This document shows positions 56,164 through 63,872 of a stretch of DNA of 64,000 nt, piece by piece. Below the pieces are notes generated by a model. It saw only the letters and a program-made list of their open reading frames with translations. It searched no databases and was not told the DNA's origin. The translations under genes and the position numbers were made by a program. The stretch is from an uncultured Christensenella sp. Its GTDB lineage: Bacteria; Bacillota; Clostridia; Christensenellales; Borkfalkiaceae. The stretch is from assembly GCA_910587015.1 (NCBI GenBank), contig CAJUME010000015.1, forward strand, positions 109,149 through 173,148. The letters are read 5' to 3'. The stretch's first letter is position 1; the number at the start of each line of letters is the position of its first letter.

Positions 56164-57279
56164 TCAGCCTCTGCCGTATTCCGAATAAAACTTTTCCGCA
56201 AAATCGTTTAAGCTGTCTGCAAAAATCGCCTCGCGCATGTCCGCCATAAGCTTGTGCAGAAAGGTTATGTTATGCAAGCTTAAAAGCATGGACGAAATCA
56301 TTTCGCCAACGTTTATCTGGTGCCGCAGATACGCTTTTGTATAGTTTTTACAGCAATAGCAATCACACTTTTCATCCAGCGGCGTAAAGTCCTCGGCATA
56401 TTTTGCGTTGCGCACAACCGTTTTGCCTTTGGAAGTGAAAGCCGTTCCGTTGCGCGCTATTCTTGTTGCAAGCACGCAGTCGAACATATCCACACCGCGT
56501 TTTACGCCCTCTATAAGACAGTCGGGACTACCTACGCCCATCAGATATCTGGGCACGTCCTCCGGCAATTCGGGACGGATAAGCTCCAAAAGCTCGTACA
56601 TTCTCTGCTTCGGCTCACCAACGGACAGTCCGCCTATCGCAATTCCGTCCGTTGCAAACGGCTTTGCGCGGCGCAGGCTTTCCATACGCAAATCGTCGTA
56701 CATATTGCCTTGAACTATGGGAAACAGCGCTTGGTCGTTGCGTGTTTTGGCGTCGGCACAGCGTTTAAGCCATGCGTACGTTCTTTCCATTGCAAGCTCT
56801 GACTGTGCGTGCGTATAGCCGTACTCGCTGCACTGGTCAAGCTGCATAATTATATCCGCGCCGAGGTTTTCCTCGATAGACATAACCTTTTCCGGCGTAA
56901 ACAGATGCGCGGAGCCGTCTATATGCGAATTGAAATATACCCCTTCGTCGCGGATTTTATTCAGCTTTGTCAAAGAAAATACCTGAAAGCCGCCGCTGTC
57001 CGTCAAAATAGGTCTGTCCCAATTCATAAATTTGTGCAGACCGCCCGCTTTTTTTACAAGCTCGTCATTAGGGCGCAGATATAAATGATAGGTGTTTGAA
57101 AGTATTATCTGAGAGCCCGCCTCCTTTAAATCGCGCGGGTACATTCCCTTAACCGTGGCTTGCGTGCCTACGGGCATATATACGGGGGTTAAAATGTCGC
57201 CGTGCGGGGTATGAAAAACGCCCGCGCGCGCTCCCGTGTATTTATCGATATGCTGAATTTCGTAAGAAAAATTTTTCAT
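56164..57279 (-). CDS. tgt: Queuine/preQ1 tRNA-ribosyltransferase
   Basis: The ATG at 57279 (MKNFSYEIQHID) matches family N-termini; the longer frame to 57357 adds unrelated residues. The 371-aa TIM-barrel enzyme shows VGTQATVKGMYPRDL, the active-site block LTDSGGFQVFSL, GGLSVGEP, YLMGVGSPDCLIEGVKRGVDMFDC with the catalytic aspartate, and the zinc site CDCYCCKNYTKAYLRH. It exchanges guanine at the wobble position for preQ1 in bacteria, the step before QueA. No Shine-Dalgarno sequence precedes it. A structured 150-bp stretch separates it from queA. Confidence 0.95.
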   Translation of the reverse strand: MKNFSYEIQHIDKYTGARAGVFHTPHGDILTPVYMPVGTQATVKGMYPRDLKEAGSQIILSNTYHLYLRPNDELVKKAGGLHKFMNWDRPILTDSGGFQVFSLTKLNKIRDEGVYFNSHIDGSAHLFTPEKVMSIEENLGADIIMQLDQCSEYGYTHAQSELAMERTYAWLKRCADAKTRNDQALFPIVQGNMYDDLRMESLRRAKPFATDGIAIGGLSVGEPKQRMYELLELIRPELPEDVPRYLMGVGSPDCLIEGVKRGVDMFDCVLATRIARNGTAFTSKGKTVVRNAKYAEDFTPLDEKCDCYCCKNYTKAYLRHQINVGEMISSMLLSLHNITFLHKLMADMREAIFADSLNDFAEKFYSEYGRG

Positions 57280-57437
57280 AATTATTAAATAATAAACATC
57301 GCGTCCCGTATTTGCACGGGAGACAGGATATGAGGGACTTAGAACCGAGAAAGACAAGACGCGCGAGGAAAACCCGAAGGAGTTTACTTAGCGTAAATGA
57401 CTGAGGGTTACCGCAGCGCAACGCCGTATTTCGACGG
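57280..57437 (-). other. Structured spacer between queA and tgt
   Basis: No supported gene. The centre (about 57380-57410) folds as a hairpin: TTTAC/GTAAA around TTAGC, extended outward by AACCC/GGGTT. A weak promoter-like pair (GTGCAA, 17 bp, TATTAT) precedes tgt. The look is that of a small extragenic structured element; I do not recognise the family. Confidence 0.4.
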
Positions 57438-58463
57438 TTATAAGACCATCATCGCGTCGCCGAATGAGAAAAAGCGATACCTTTCCTCCACGGCGGTTTT
57501 GTACAAATTTAAAATTTCCTCTCTGCCCGTCATTGCGGCGACAAGCATTATCAGCGTGCTTTCGGGCAAGTGGAAGTTTGTTACAAGCGCGTCCACGCAC
57601 CTGAATTTATATGGCGGATAGATAAAAATCTGCGTGTTTCCGCTGCAAGGCTTTAAAAGACCGTTTTCGTCCGCCGCGCTTTCAAGAGTACGTACAGAGG
57701 TCGTTCCAACCGCAATAACCCTCCTGCCCTCGCGCTTCGCCTTATTTATTATTTCCGCCGCACGTTCGCTTACCTCGTAATATTCCGAGTGCATTTTGTG
57801 GTCGGTTATTATGTCTTCCTTTACAGGTCTGAATGTGCCTAATCCGACGTGCAGAAGAACTTCGGCAATTTCAACGCCCATTCCGCGGATTTTTTCAAGC
57901 AGCTCGGGCGTGAAGTGCAGTCCCGCCGTAGGCGCCGCGGCTGAACCGTCCGTCTTTGCGTAGACGGTCTGATACCTGCCTTTGTCCTGCAACTTCGTTT
58001 TGATATAAGGCGGAAGCGGCATTGTGCCGAGCCGTTCGATTATTTCCTCGAAAACTCCTTTATAGGCAAACTTAACTATGCGCTCGCCGCTGTCGGTTAT
58101 TCCCGTTACGGTAAGCGAAAGCTCGTCCGAAATTATCAGCTTTTTGCCTACCGTGCACTTCTTTCCGGGTTTTACAAGCACTTCCCACTCGTCTTTATTC
58201 AAGCGTTTAAGCAAAAGTACTTCCACCGCGCCGCCGTTTTCGGTATGCGCGTACAGCCTTGCGGGCAAAACCCTTGTATTGTTGACTACAAGCACGTCTC
58301 CCGCACGCAGATATTGCGTAATATCCTTAAAAATTTTATGCTCTGCCTTGCCGCATTTTCTGTCATACACAAGCAAGCGCGAGCTGTCGCGCGGCTCCGC
58401 CGGGGTTTGCGCAATCAGCTCCTCCGGCAGGTCGTAATAAAAATCACTTTTTTTGTATTGCAT
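57438..58463 (-). CDS. queA: S-adenosylmethionine:tRNA ribosyltransferase-isomerase
   Basis: The 341-aa enzyme converts preQ1-tRNA to epoxyqueuosine-tRNA using the ribosyl group of SAM. Visible family segments are FYYDLPEELIAQTPAEPRDSSRLLV at the N-terminus, VLVVNNTRVLPARLYA, GGAVEVLLL, SAAAPTAGLHFT, VGLGTFRPV and VGTTSVRTLESA. The C-terminal NFHLPESTLIMLVAAMTG is fully typical. It starts just after the ruvB stop without a clear Shine-Dalgarno sequence. ruvB-queA-tgt is the standard bacterial order. Confidence 0.96.
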   Translation of the reverse strand: MQYKKSDFYYDLPEELIAQTPAEPRDSSRLLVYDRKCGKAEHKIFKDITQYLRAGDVLVVNNTRVLPARLYAHTENGGAVEVLLLKRLNKDEWEVLVKPGKKCTVGKKLIISDELSLTVTGITDSGERIVKFAYKGVFEEIIERLGTMPLPPYIKTKLQDKGRYQTVYAKTDGSAAAPTAGLHFTPELLEKIRGMGVEIAEVLLHVGLGTFRPVKEDIITDHKMHSEYYEVSERAAEIINKAKREGRRVIAVGTTSVRTLESAADENGLLKPCSGNTQIFIYPPYKFRCVDALVTNFHLPESTLIMLVAAMTGREEILNLYKTAVEERYRFFSFGDAMMVL

Positions 58464-58464
58464 A

Positions 58465-59544
58465 TCAGTTATTGCTTTCGTTATTGTCGAATATTGAAAT
58501 CTGCGCGCGCTGTTTTTCGGTCATTTTAAAGCCGAGGTGCTCGTACCCGCCGCGCAAAATCATTCTGCCGCGCGGAGTTCTTGCAATAAAGCCCAGCTGT
58601 AAAAGATAGGGCTCGTAAACGTCCTCAATTGTGCCTGCATCCTCGTTTATGGTTGCGGCAAGCGTTTCCAGCCCGACGGGCTTACCGTCAAATTTTTCGA
58701 CCATTGCGCGCAAAAGCGCTCTGTCAACATAATCAAGCCCGAGTTCGTCAACCTCCATTTTGGAAAGCGCGAATTTCGCGTCCTCCAACGTGACCGCGGG
58801 GTTGTTGTTTATTGTGGAAAAGTCGCGTACGCGCTTTAACAGACGGTTTGCAATACGCGGCGTCCCGCGGGAGCGCTTTGCCACCTCCGCCGCGGCTCCG
58901 TCCTCTATGGCTATGCCCAGAGTGCGGGCGCTTCTTAAAACTATATCTTTCAGCTCCTCGGGCGTGTACATTTCAAGGCGGCAGATAATGCCGAACCTGT
59001 CGCGCAAGGGGTTTGCAATCATTCCCGCGCGCGTGGTTGCGCCGATAAGCGTGAATTTTTTAAGCGAAAAGCGGATATTCCTTGCGCTGGGGCCCTTGCC
59101 GACAATTATATCGAGCGCGTAATCCTCCATTGCGGAATACAGAATTTCCTCCACGCTGTGGTTAAGGCGGTGAATTTCATCGATAAAAAGCACGTCGCCC
59201 TCGTTAAGGTTGGTAAGTATTGCCGCCAAATCGCCGCCGCGCTCGATTGCGGGCGCGCTTGTAAGCTTTAACTGTCCGCCCATTTCGCCCGCGATTATAT
59301 GCGCAAGCGTGGTTTTACCCAAACCGGGCGCCCCGTACAAAAGCACGTGTTCCAAAACCTCTCCGCGCTGTTTTGCGGCGTTCATATATACTTTTAAATT
59401 TTCTTTAACCTTGCTTTGTCCGACGTAACCGTCAAGCGTTTTGGGGCGGAGTACGTTTTCCTCTATATCATACTCGCCCTTTGTGCTTTTTACAAGTCTG
59501 TCGTCCTCTGCTCCGTATTCCTCTTCTTCTTCGTCAAAAAACAT
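58465..59544 (-). CDS. ruvB: Holliday junction branch-migration ATPase RuvB
   Basis: The 359-aa product has an acidic N-terminal extension (DEEEEEYGAEDD, about 15 residues beyond the usual start), then LRPKTLDGYVGQSKVKENL, Walker A LLYGAPGLGKTTLAHII near residue 65, Walker B VLFIDEIHRL, sensor GATTRAGMIANPLRDRFG, and a C-terminal winged helix (PYLLQLGFIARTPRGR). It drives branch migration with RuvA; RuvC resolves the junction. Confidence 0.97.
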   Translation of the reverse strand: MFFDEEEEEYGAEDDRLVKSTKGEYDIEENVLRPKTLDGYVGQSKVKENLKVYMNAAKQRGEVLEHVLLYGAPGLGKTTLAHIIAGEMGGQLKLTSAPAIERGGDLAAILTNLNEGDVLFIDEIHRLNHSVEEILYSAMEDYALDIIVGKGPSARNIRFSLKKFTLIGATTRAGMIANPLRDRFGIICRLEMYTPEELKDIVLRSARTLGIAIEDGAAAEVAKRSRGTPRIANRLLKRVRDFSTINNNPAVTLEDAKFALSKMEVDELGLDYVDRALLRAMVEKFDGKPVGLETLAATINEDAGTIEDVYEPYLLQLGFIARTPRGRMILRGGYEHLGFKMTEKQRAQISIFDNNESNN

Positions 59545-59562
59545 TTATTTACCCGTCAAAAT

Positions 59563-60153
59563 TTACATTCCCTGCAAAGCAAGCCTTATAATGTCCTCTA
59601 TTTCCGTTGCACCCTTTTCGCGTGCGCGCGCAATTGCCTTTACGCTTTCGTTGCGCGTAAAGCCCAGCGTCATAAGCGCGACTACGGCGTCCTCGTCATT
59701 AGACGATATTTGCACGACCGTTGCGGTATCTGACGAAACCGAAGCGTTGACGGCAAAAACCTTTTCCCTTAATTCGAGAATTATCCGCTCCGCCGTCTTT
59801 TTGCCCATACCTTTTACGGCGGAAAGCCTTTTTACGTCGTTTGTGGCAATTGCGGTTGCAATGTCGCCCGCGCTCATTTGCGAAAGCGCGGCAATACCCA
59901 TTTTAGGCCCCACGCTCGAAACGGATATAAGCTTTAAAAACATTTCTTTCTCTTCCGAAGAAGAAAAGCCGAAAAGCGAAACCCCGTCCTCGCGCACCTG
60001 CAAATAGGTATAAACCTCGCCCTCGGTTCTGCCCGAAAGACTTCCGCGGGCAGAGCCCGACAAAAGCACCTCGAAGCCCACCCCAGCCGCCGTTTCAATC
60101 AGAGCGGTATCGGTACCGAGCGATAAAATTTTACCTTTTAAATAACCTATCAT
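59563..60153 (-). CDS. ruvA: Holliday junction branch-migration protein RuvA
   Basis: The 196-aa product has the three RuvA domains: OB-fold with MIGYLKGKILSLGTDTALIETAAGVGFEV, two helix-hairpin-helix motifs (LISVSSVGPKMGIAAL and LSAVKGMGKKTAERIILELREK) that contact DNA, and a small C-terminal domain (EDAVVALMTLGFTRNESVKAIARA) that binds RuvB. GGTGA precedes the ATG, 18 bp after ruvC. Confidence 0.96.
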   Translation of the reverse strand: MIGYLKGKILSLGTDTALIETAAGVGFEVLLSGSARGSLSGRTEGEVYTYLQVREDGVSLFGFSSSEEKEMFLKLISVSSVGPKMGIAALSQMSAGDIATAIATNDVKRLSAVKGMGKKTAERIILELREKVFAVNASVSSDTATVVQISSNDEDAVVALMTLGFTRNESVKAIARAREKGATEIEDIIRLALQGM

Positions 60154-60171
60154 AATTCACCGTATTTATTT

Positions 60172-60666
60172 TTATATGGAATAGAGTTTGCCGAACCGCG
60201 AAGTGTGCGCATGGCACAGCGCAACCGCAAGAGCGTCTGCGGCGTCGTCGGGACGGGGAATTTTGCTAAGGTGCAAAAGCGAGGTTACAACCTGCTGCAT
60301 CTGGATTTTATCCGCCCTGCCGTAGCCCGTTAAAGACATTTTTATCTGGTTTGGAGTGTACTCGTACAGCTTACCGCAGTACTTTATGCAGGTTAAAAGC
60401 ATAACCCCCCTTGCGTGCGCGACAGGTATACCCGTGGTTATGTTTTTTACGAAAAACAGCTCCTCTACCGCAATTTCGTCGGGCTTGTACTTGTTGAGTA
60501 TTTTGTTTACGCCCTCTTCCAGCATTGCAAGGCGCACGGGCAGGCTTTCGTTTTTAGGAGTTAAAACCACGCCGTAGTCAAGCGCAACGTTGTTGTCGTT
60601 CTTCTGTTTTTCAATAACCCCGTAGCCCATTGTGGCAAGTCCGGGGTCAAGACCTAATATAATCAT
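60172..60666 (-). CDS. ruvC: Crossover junction endodeoxyribonuclease RuvC
   Basis: The 164-aa resolvase carries the acidic residues of its RNase H fold: D7 in MIILGLDPGLATMGYG, the glutamate in EIAVEELFFVKN near 67, and the aspartates of RPDDAADALAVALCHAH near 140. It cuts Holliday junctions symmetrically. The ATG has no Shine-Dalgarno sequence, and a TTGACT-17-TACAAT promoter ends 8 nt before it, so the ruvCAB mRNA is predicted to have almost no leader. Confidence 0.96.
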   Translation of the reverse strand: MIILGLDPGLATMGYGVIEKQKNDNNVALDYGVVLTPKNESLPVRLAMLEEGVNKILNKYKPDEIAVEELFFVKNITTGIPVAHARGVMLLTCIKYCGKLYEYTPNQIKMSLTGYGRADKIQMQQVVTSLLHLSKIPRPDDAADALAVALCHAHTSRFGKLYSI

Positions 60667-60674
60667 TTGTTTTT

Positions 60675-60703
60675 ATTGTACTTTAAATTACTAAATAAGT
60701 CAA
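60675..60703 (-). promoter_or_regulatory. Promoter of ruvC-ruvA-ruvB (near-leaderless)
   Basis: Minus-strand -35 TTGACT (60698-60703), 17-bp spacer, -10 TACAAT (60675-60680). It begins 12 bases after the ferritin gene's terminator stem. Confidence 0.7.
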
Positions 60704-60714
60704 CTATAAACCAA

Positions 60715-60746
60715 GCCGCCCGCGCCTTTATACGGGCGCGGGCGGC
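60715..60746 (-). terminator. Terminator hairpin of the ferritin gene
   Basis: A perfect 12-bp G/C stem (GCCGCCCGCGCC, 60715-60726, with 60735-60746) around 8 bases. The tail TTGGTTTATAG is only moderately U-rich. Confidence 0.7.
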
Positions 60747-60769
60747 CGATAATTTTTGCAAACCCGAAG

Positions 60770-61288
60770 TTACATCGCGGGGCCCGTGGTTGAAGGCGCG
60801 TACACTCTTGCCAAAAGCTCCTGATTGAGCGCGTAAAGCCCCTTTGCGTCGTTTCCGTAAAGGTGCATCTTTTTGAGCATGTCCTCGGCGTTCTTCTCCT
60901 CCTCGCCCTGCTCCTTTATGAACCAATCCAAAAACTGCATTGTTCTGTAATCGTGAATTTTATACGCCTCCGCATATATGTTGTTTATAAGCGAGGTGAC
61001 GTACTGCTCGTGCTCGTAGCCCGCTTTAAGCGGGTCGGTTGTGTTCTTAAAAACTTTATCGGGCTTTGCGACCGCCTCGAAGGTTACGCGCACGCCGTTG
61101 TCGATAAGGTACCTTCTCATCATCATCGCGTGGTCGCGCTCCTCCTGAGCCTGCACCTGATACCAGTGTGCAAAGCCGTCAAGCCCCTCGTCCTCGTAAT
61201 AATTCGCAAAATCAAGGTATAAATAACCCGAATAAAGCTCTTTGTTAATCTGCTCGTTAATAAGCTTTGCTATTTTATCGTTTAACAT
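60770..61288 (-). CDS. Ferritin, FtnA type
   Basis: The 172-aa, non-haem ferritin stores iron and has a ferroxidase centre. Ligands: E17 region (INEQINKELYSGYLYLDFANYYEDEGLDGFAHWY), the EERDHAM segment with ExxH near residue 52, and the later EQGEEEKNAEDML glutamates near 130. Cage formation is expected from family. Strong GGAGG before the ATG and a near-consensus promoter suggest high expression. No Fur or PerR box was identified in the short upstream region. Confidence 0.95.
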   Translation of the reverse strand: MLNDKIAKLINEQINKELYSGYLYLDFANYYEDEGLDGFAHWYQVQAQEERDHAMMMRRYLIDNGVRVTFEAVAKPDKVFKNTTDPLKAGYEHEQYVTSLINNIYAEAYKIHDYRTMQFLDWFIKEQGEEEKNAEDMLKKMHLYGNDAKGLYALNQELLARVYAPSTTGPAM

Positions 61289-61314
61289 AAAATCAACCTC
61301 CGTAAGTTTATTTA

Positions 61315-61342
61315 ATTATATACTTAATTTAATAAATTTCAA
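61315..61342 (-). promoter_or_regulatory. Promoter of the ferritin gene
   Basis: Minus-strand -35 TTGAAA (61337-61342), 16-bp spacer, -10 TATAAT (61315-61320). It is divergent from the DUF4234 promoter. Confidence 0.65.
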
Positions 61343-61399
61343 CAGAATTTAAAGAAAAATTAAAAAAATTCGGCAAAATAAGTTTTTTTTATTAAACTG

Positions 61400-61428
61400 T
61401 TGACATATTCATATTTAGCTAATATAAT
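61400..61428 (+). promoter_or_regulatory. Perfect-consensus promoter of the DUF4234 gene
   Basis: Plus-strand -35 TTGACA (61400-61405), 17-bp spacer, -10 TATAAT (61423-61428). Both hexamers are perfect. Confidence 0.85.
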
Positions 61429-61477
61429 AAAGCGGACGGCAAGAGCATTGCCGAATAATTTGGAGGAATACAGAGAG

Positions 61478-61816
61478 ATGAAAAAACGCAACGTAGGTCT
61501 TGCTGTACTTTTCAGCATTATCACCTTCGGTATTTACGGTATCTACTGGTTCGTTTGCCTTACAAACGACAGCAACACCATTAACCCCGAAGAAAAGACG
61601 GCAAGCGGCGGCTTGGCTATCGTTCTTTCCCTTGTAACTTTCGGTATCTACGGTATTTACTGGAACTACAAGCTCGGCAAGAAGCTTACCGGTAGCGGCA
61701 CATTGTACTTAATTCTTTCTCTTATCGGTCTGGGCATTATCAACTATATCCTCGGACAGAGCGAAATCAACAAGTACATCGAAAAGTCTGCTACCGACGA
61801 ACAAATCGCAGCATAA
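61478..61816 (+). CDS. DUF4234-type small membrane protein
   Basis: The ATG at 61478 with GGAGG about 11 bases upstream gives 112 aa. Two membrane helices each end in the same turn, FGIYGIYW (residues about 17-24 and 57-64), the signature of DUF4234; a third hydrophobic segment (YLILSLIGLGIINYIL) follows and the tail is polar. The function of the family is unknown. It is monocistronic, with a perfect sigma-A promoter and a strong terminator, so probably highly expressed. Its codons are less rich in the A/T-ending forms than in the lipoprotein genes, suggesting a native gene. Confidence 0.85.
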   Translation: MKKRNVGLAVLFSIITFGIYGIYWFVCLTNDSNTINPEEKTASGGLAIVLSLVTFGIYGIYWNYKLGKKLTGSGTLYLILSLIGLGIINYILGQSEINKYIEKSATDEQIAA

Positions 61817-61823
61817 GTTAATT

Positions 61824-61859
61824 AAAAAATTACCCGACAATTTGGTCGGGTAATTTTTT
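61824..61859. terminator. Bidirectional intrinsic terminator
   Basis: A 15-bp stem (61824-61838 with 61845-61859; core TTACCCGAC/GTCGGGTAA) with a 6-base loop and A/T tails. It serves the DUF4234 gene and the convergent aminotransferase gene. Confidence 0.92.
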
Positions 61860-61867
61860 ATTGCTTT

Positions 61868-63061
61868 TTATTTTTGCTTATAGCTTTCTGCAAGCGCCTT
61901 AAAGGCGGGCAAGGCGCGCTCTATCATATCGGGCGCAACGCAGTAGGAAATACGCACATACCCCTTACAGCCGAAGTCGTCGCCCGCAACCACCAAAAGC
62001 TCGAACTGCTTTGCTTTTTCCGAAAACGCCCTTGCATCCTCCTCCAAAGCCTTTACGAACAGATAAAACGCTCCGTCGGGTCGTACAACGGTATAGCCGT
62101 AATCGGTCAAAGCCGAATAAAGTCTGTCGCGATTATGCTTGTATATTGAAATATCCGAGGTTTTGTCGTAAACCCTTTTGACGAGCTGCTGAAAGAGGTT
62201 CGGCGCGCACACAAACCCGAGGGCGCGGCCTGCGCCGCAGATGCCTGCGTAAACTTCTTCAAATTCTTTCATCTTGTTACTGACCGCGATATAGCCTATT
62301 CTTTCGCCGGGGAGCGAAAGACTTTTCGAATACGAATAGCAGACAATACTGCGGGCGTAATAGTTCATTATATACGGCACGGTAATATCCTTATCGAAAA
62401 CAAGCTCGCGATAGGGCTCGTCGGAAATAAGATAAATAGCATTGCTGAATTTATGCGAGTATTTTTCCAAAAGCTTTGCAAGCCTTTTAATATCGTCCGC
62501 GTTATAAACCACGCCGCTGGGGTTGTTGGGGGAATTAATCAAAACCGCCTTGGTTCTGCAATTGATTGCCGCCTCTATTCTGTTTAAATCAAGCTGAAAG
62601 GTGCCGTCCGCGCTGTCTACTGCGACAAGCCTTCCGCCCGCGTGCTCGGCAAATACCTTATATTCGGGAAAGTACGGGGCGACCGTGATAATCTCCTCGT
62701 CCTTATTCAAAAGCGCGTTCATAACTATCGTAAGCGAAGCCGCCGCGCCGCACGTCATATACAGACAATCGGCGGTAAGCGACGTGCCGAAGCGCTTATT
62801 TATATAGTCGGCAAGCGTTTTTCTTACCGAAAAATCGCCCTGAGCCGAGGTATAGCTGTGCAGAGCCACGGGGTCGGTCTGCTCTATAATTTCCTTTAAA
62901 GCAGTATGCACCTCTGCGGGCGCGGGCACGCTGGGATTGCCTATCGAAAAGTCGAAAACCTTATCCCCGCCTATTTCCGCCTTGCGCTTTTTGCCGTATT
63001 CGAACAGCTCTCTTATGCTCGAACGTCTGCGGCCTAATTCCACGTTTTTCTGATTAATCAT
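61868..63061 (-). CDS. PLP-dependent aminotransferase, class I (AspC-like)
   Basis: The 397-aa, fold-type I enzyme shows FSIGNPSVPAPAEV near residue 40, VLINSPNNPSGVVY, LISDEPYRELVF with the PLP-binding aspartate, and the Schiff-base lysine in CYSYSKSLSLPGERIGY, near residue 240, plus the terminal arginine in GYVRISYC. Substrate is probably aspartate, alanine or an aromatic amino acid; it cannot be set from the sequence. No Shine-Dalgarno sequence; a perfect TTGACA-17-TATAAT promoter ends 6 nt before the ATG, so the mRNA should be leaderless. Confidence 0.92.
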   Translation of the reverse strand: MINQKNVELGRRRSSIRELFEYGKKRKAEIGGDKVFDFSIGNPSVPAPAEVHTALKEIIEQTDPVALHSYTSAQGDFSVRKTLADYINKRFGTSLTADCLYMTCGAAASLTIVMNALLNKDEEIITVAPYFPEYKVFAEHAGGRLVAVDSADGTFQLDLNRIEAAINCRTKAVLINSPNNPSGVVYNADDIKRLAKLLEKYSHKFSNAIYLISDEPYRELVFDKDITVPYIMNYYARSIVCYSYSKSLSLPGERIGYIAVSNKMKEFEEVYAGICGAGRALGFVCAPNLFQQLVKRVYDKTSDISIYKHNRDRLYSALTDYGYTVVRPDGAFYLFVKALEEDARAFSEKAKQFELLVVAGDDFGCKGYVRISYCVAPDMIERALPAFKALAESYKQK

Positions 63062-63067
63062 AATACA

Positions 63068-63096
63068 ATTATAGCATTATAACAGTCTGTTGTCAA
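63068..63096 (-). promoter_or_regulatory. Perfect-consensus promoter of the aminotransferase gene (leaderless)
   Basis: Minus-strand -35 TTGACA (63091-63096), 17-bp spacer, -10 TATAAT (63068-63073). The expected start is the A of the ATG at 63061. Confidence 0.8.
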
Positions 63097-63104
63097 ATTA
63101 TAAG

Positions 63105-63140
63105 GCGCGGGGAGCTTGCTTAAAAGCAAGCTCCACCCGC
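63105..63140 (-). terminator. Hairpin downstream of sigF
   Basis: An 11-bp stem (GGAGCTTGCTT, 63111-63121, with 63124-63134), flanked by partly complementary GGCGCGG and CCGCC, 13 bp after the sigF stop region. No U run follows on the minus strand. Confidence 0.55.
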
Positions 63141-63146
63141 CGTTTT

Positions 63147-63872
63147 TCAGCCAGTCAAGGATTTTCTGAAATTTTCCATAATTCTGTTCTCTATACGCGA
63201 TACCTGCACCTGCGAAACGCCGAGCATTGTTGCAACCTCGCTTTGCGTCATATCGCGGAAATACCGCAAAATTATAACCTTTCTGTCGCGCTCCGGCAAG
63301 CCCTCTATCGCCGTTTTAAGCTGTAAGGCGTCAAGCAGCTCCTCCTGATTGTCCTCCACGGGCAGCTTGTCCAAAAGCTCCTGCCCCTTTTCGTCCTTAT
63401 AGTCGCCCTGAGCGTAGATAGAAACGGGCATATGCGTAGAGCCCATTGTGAACACCACCTCGCTTTCGGGCATATTAAACCGCTCTGAAATCAGCTTGAC
63501 GGACGGCTGCGCTCCGTGCTCGGCAGAATATTTTTCTATATAACGGTTTATTTCCTTAGCCGTGCTTTTTATCTGACGGGAAACCTTTATACTGCCGTCG
63601 TCGCGCATAAACCGCTTTATTTCGCCCGCTATCATAGGCACCGCATAGGTAGAAAACCGCACGTTAAACGCCTCGTCAAAGCCGTTGATTGCCTTTAACA
63701 ATCCCATGCTTGCAAGCTGATATAAGTCGTCGTACTCCACGCCCTTGTTAAGGTATCGGCGCACAATGCTCTTTATCAGATTGTTGTTTTCGACCAGCAG
63801 TCTTTCCTTGGCGACAGAACTGCCGCTCTTCGCCTCGCGTATCAGGTTGTTCGTCTCTTCGACGTCAAGCAT
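63147..63872 (-). CDS. sigF: RNA polymerase sporulation sigma factor SigF
   Basis: The 241-aa sigma-70 family factor directs early forespore transcription. Region 2 reads LIKSIVRRYLNKGVEYDDLYQLASMGLLKAI, with NVRFSTYAVPMIAGEIKRFMRDDGSIKVSR following; region 4 contains LPERDRKVIILRYFRDMTQSEVATMLGVSQVQVSRIE. The ATG overlaps the end of an anti-sigma factor gene, spoIIAB, which separates sigF from its sister sigG. Confidence 0.95.
   Translation of the reverse strand: MLDVEETNNLIREAKSGSSVAKERLLVENNNLIKSIVRRYLNKGVEYDDLYQLASMGLLKAINGFDEAFNVRFSTYAVPMIAGEIKRFMRDDGSIKVSRQIKSTAKEINRYIEKYSAEHGAQPSVKLISERFNMPESEVVFTMGSTHMPVSIYAQGDYKDEKGQELLDKLPVEDNQEELLDALQLKTAIEGLPERDRKVIILRYFRDMTQSEVATMLGVSQVQVSRIENRIMENFRKSLTG

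Noticed and set aside
59441..60007. A 188-codon plus-strand ORF across ruvB and ruvA
   Set aside because: It is antisense to two highly conserved genes and crosses their boundary.
60663..60926. An 87-codon minus-strand ORF near the ferritin gene's end
   Set aside because: It overlaps the ferritin gene in another frame and runs through its terminator.
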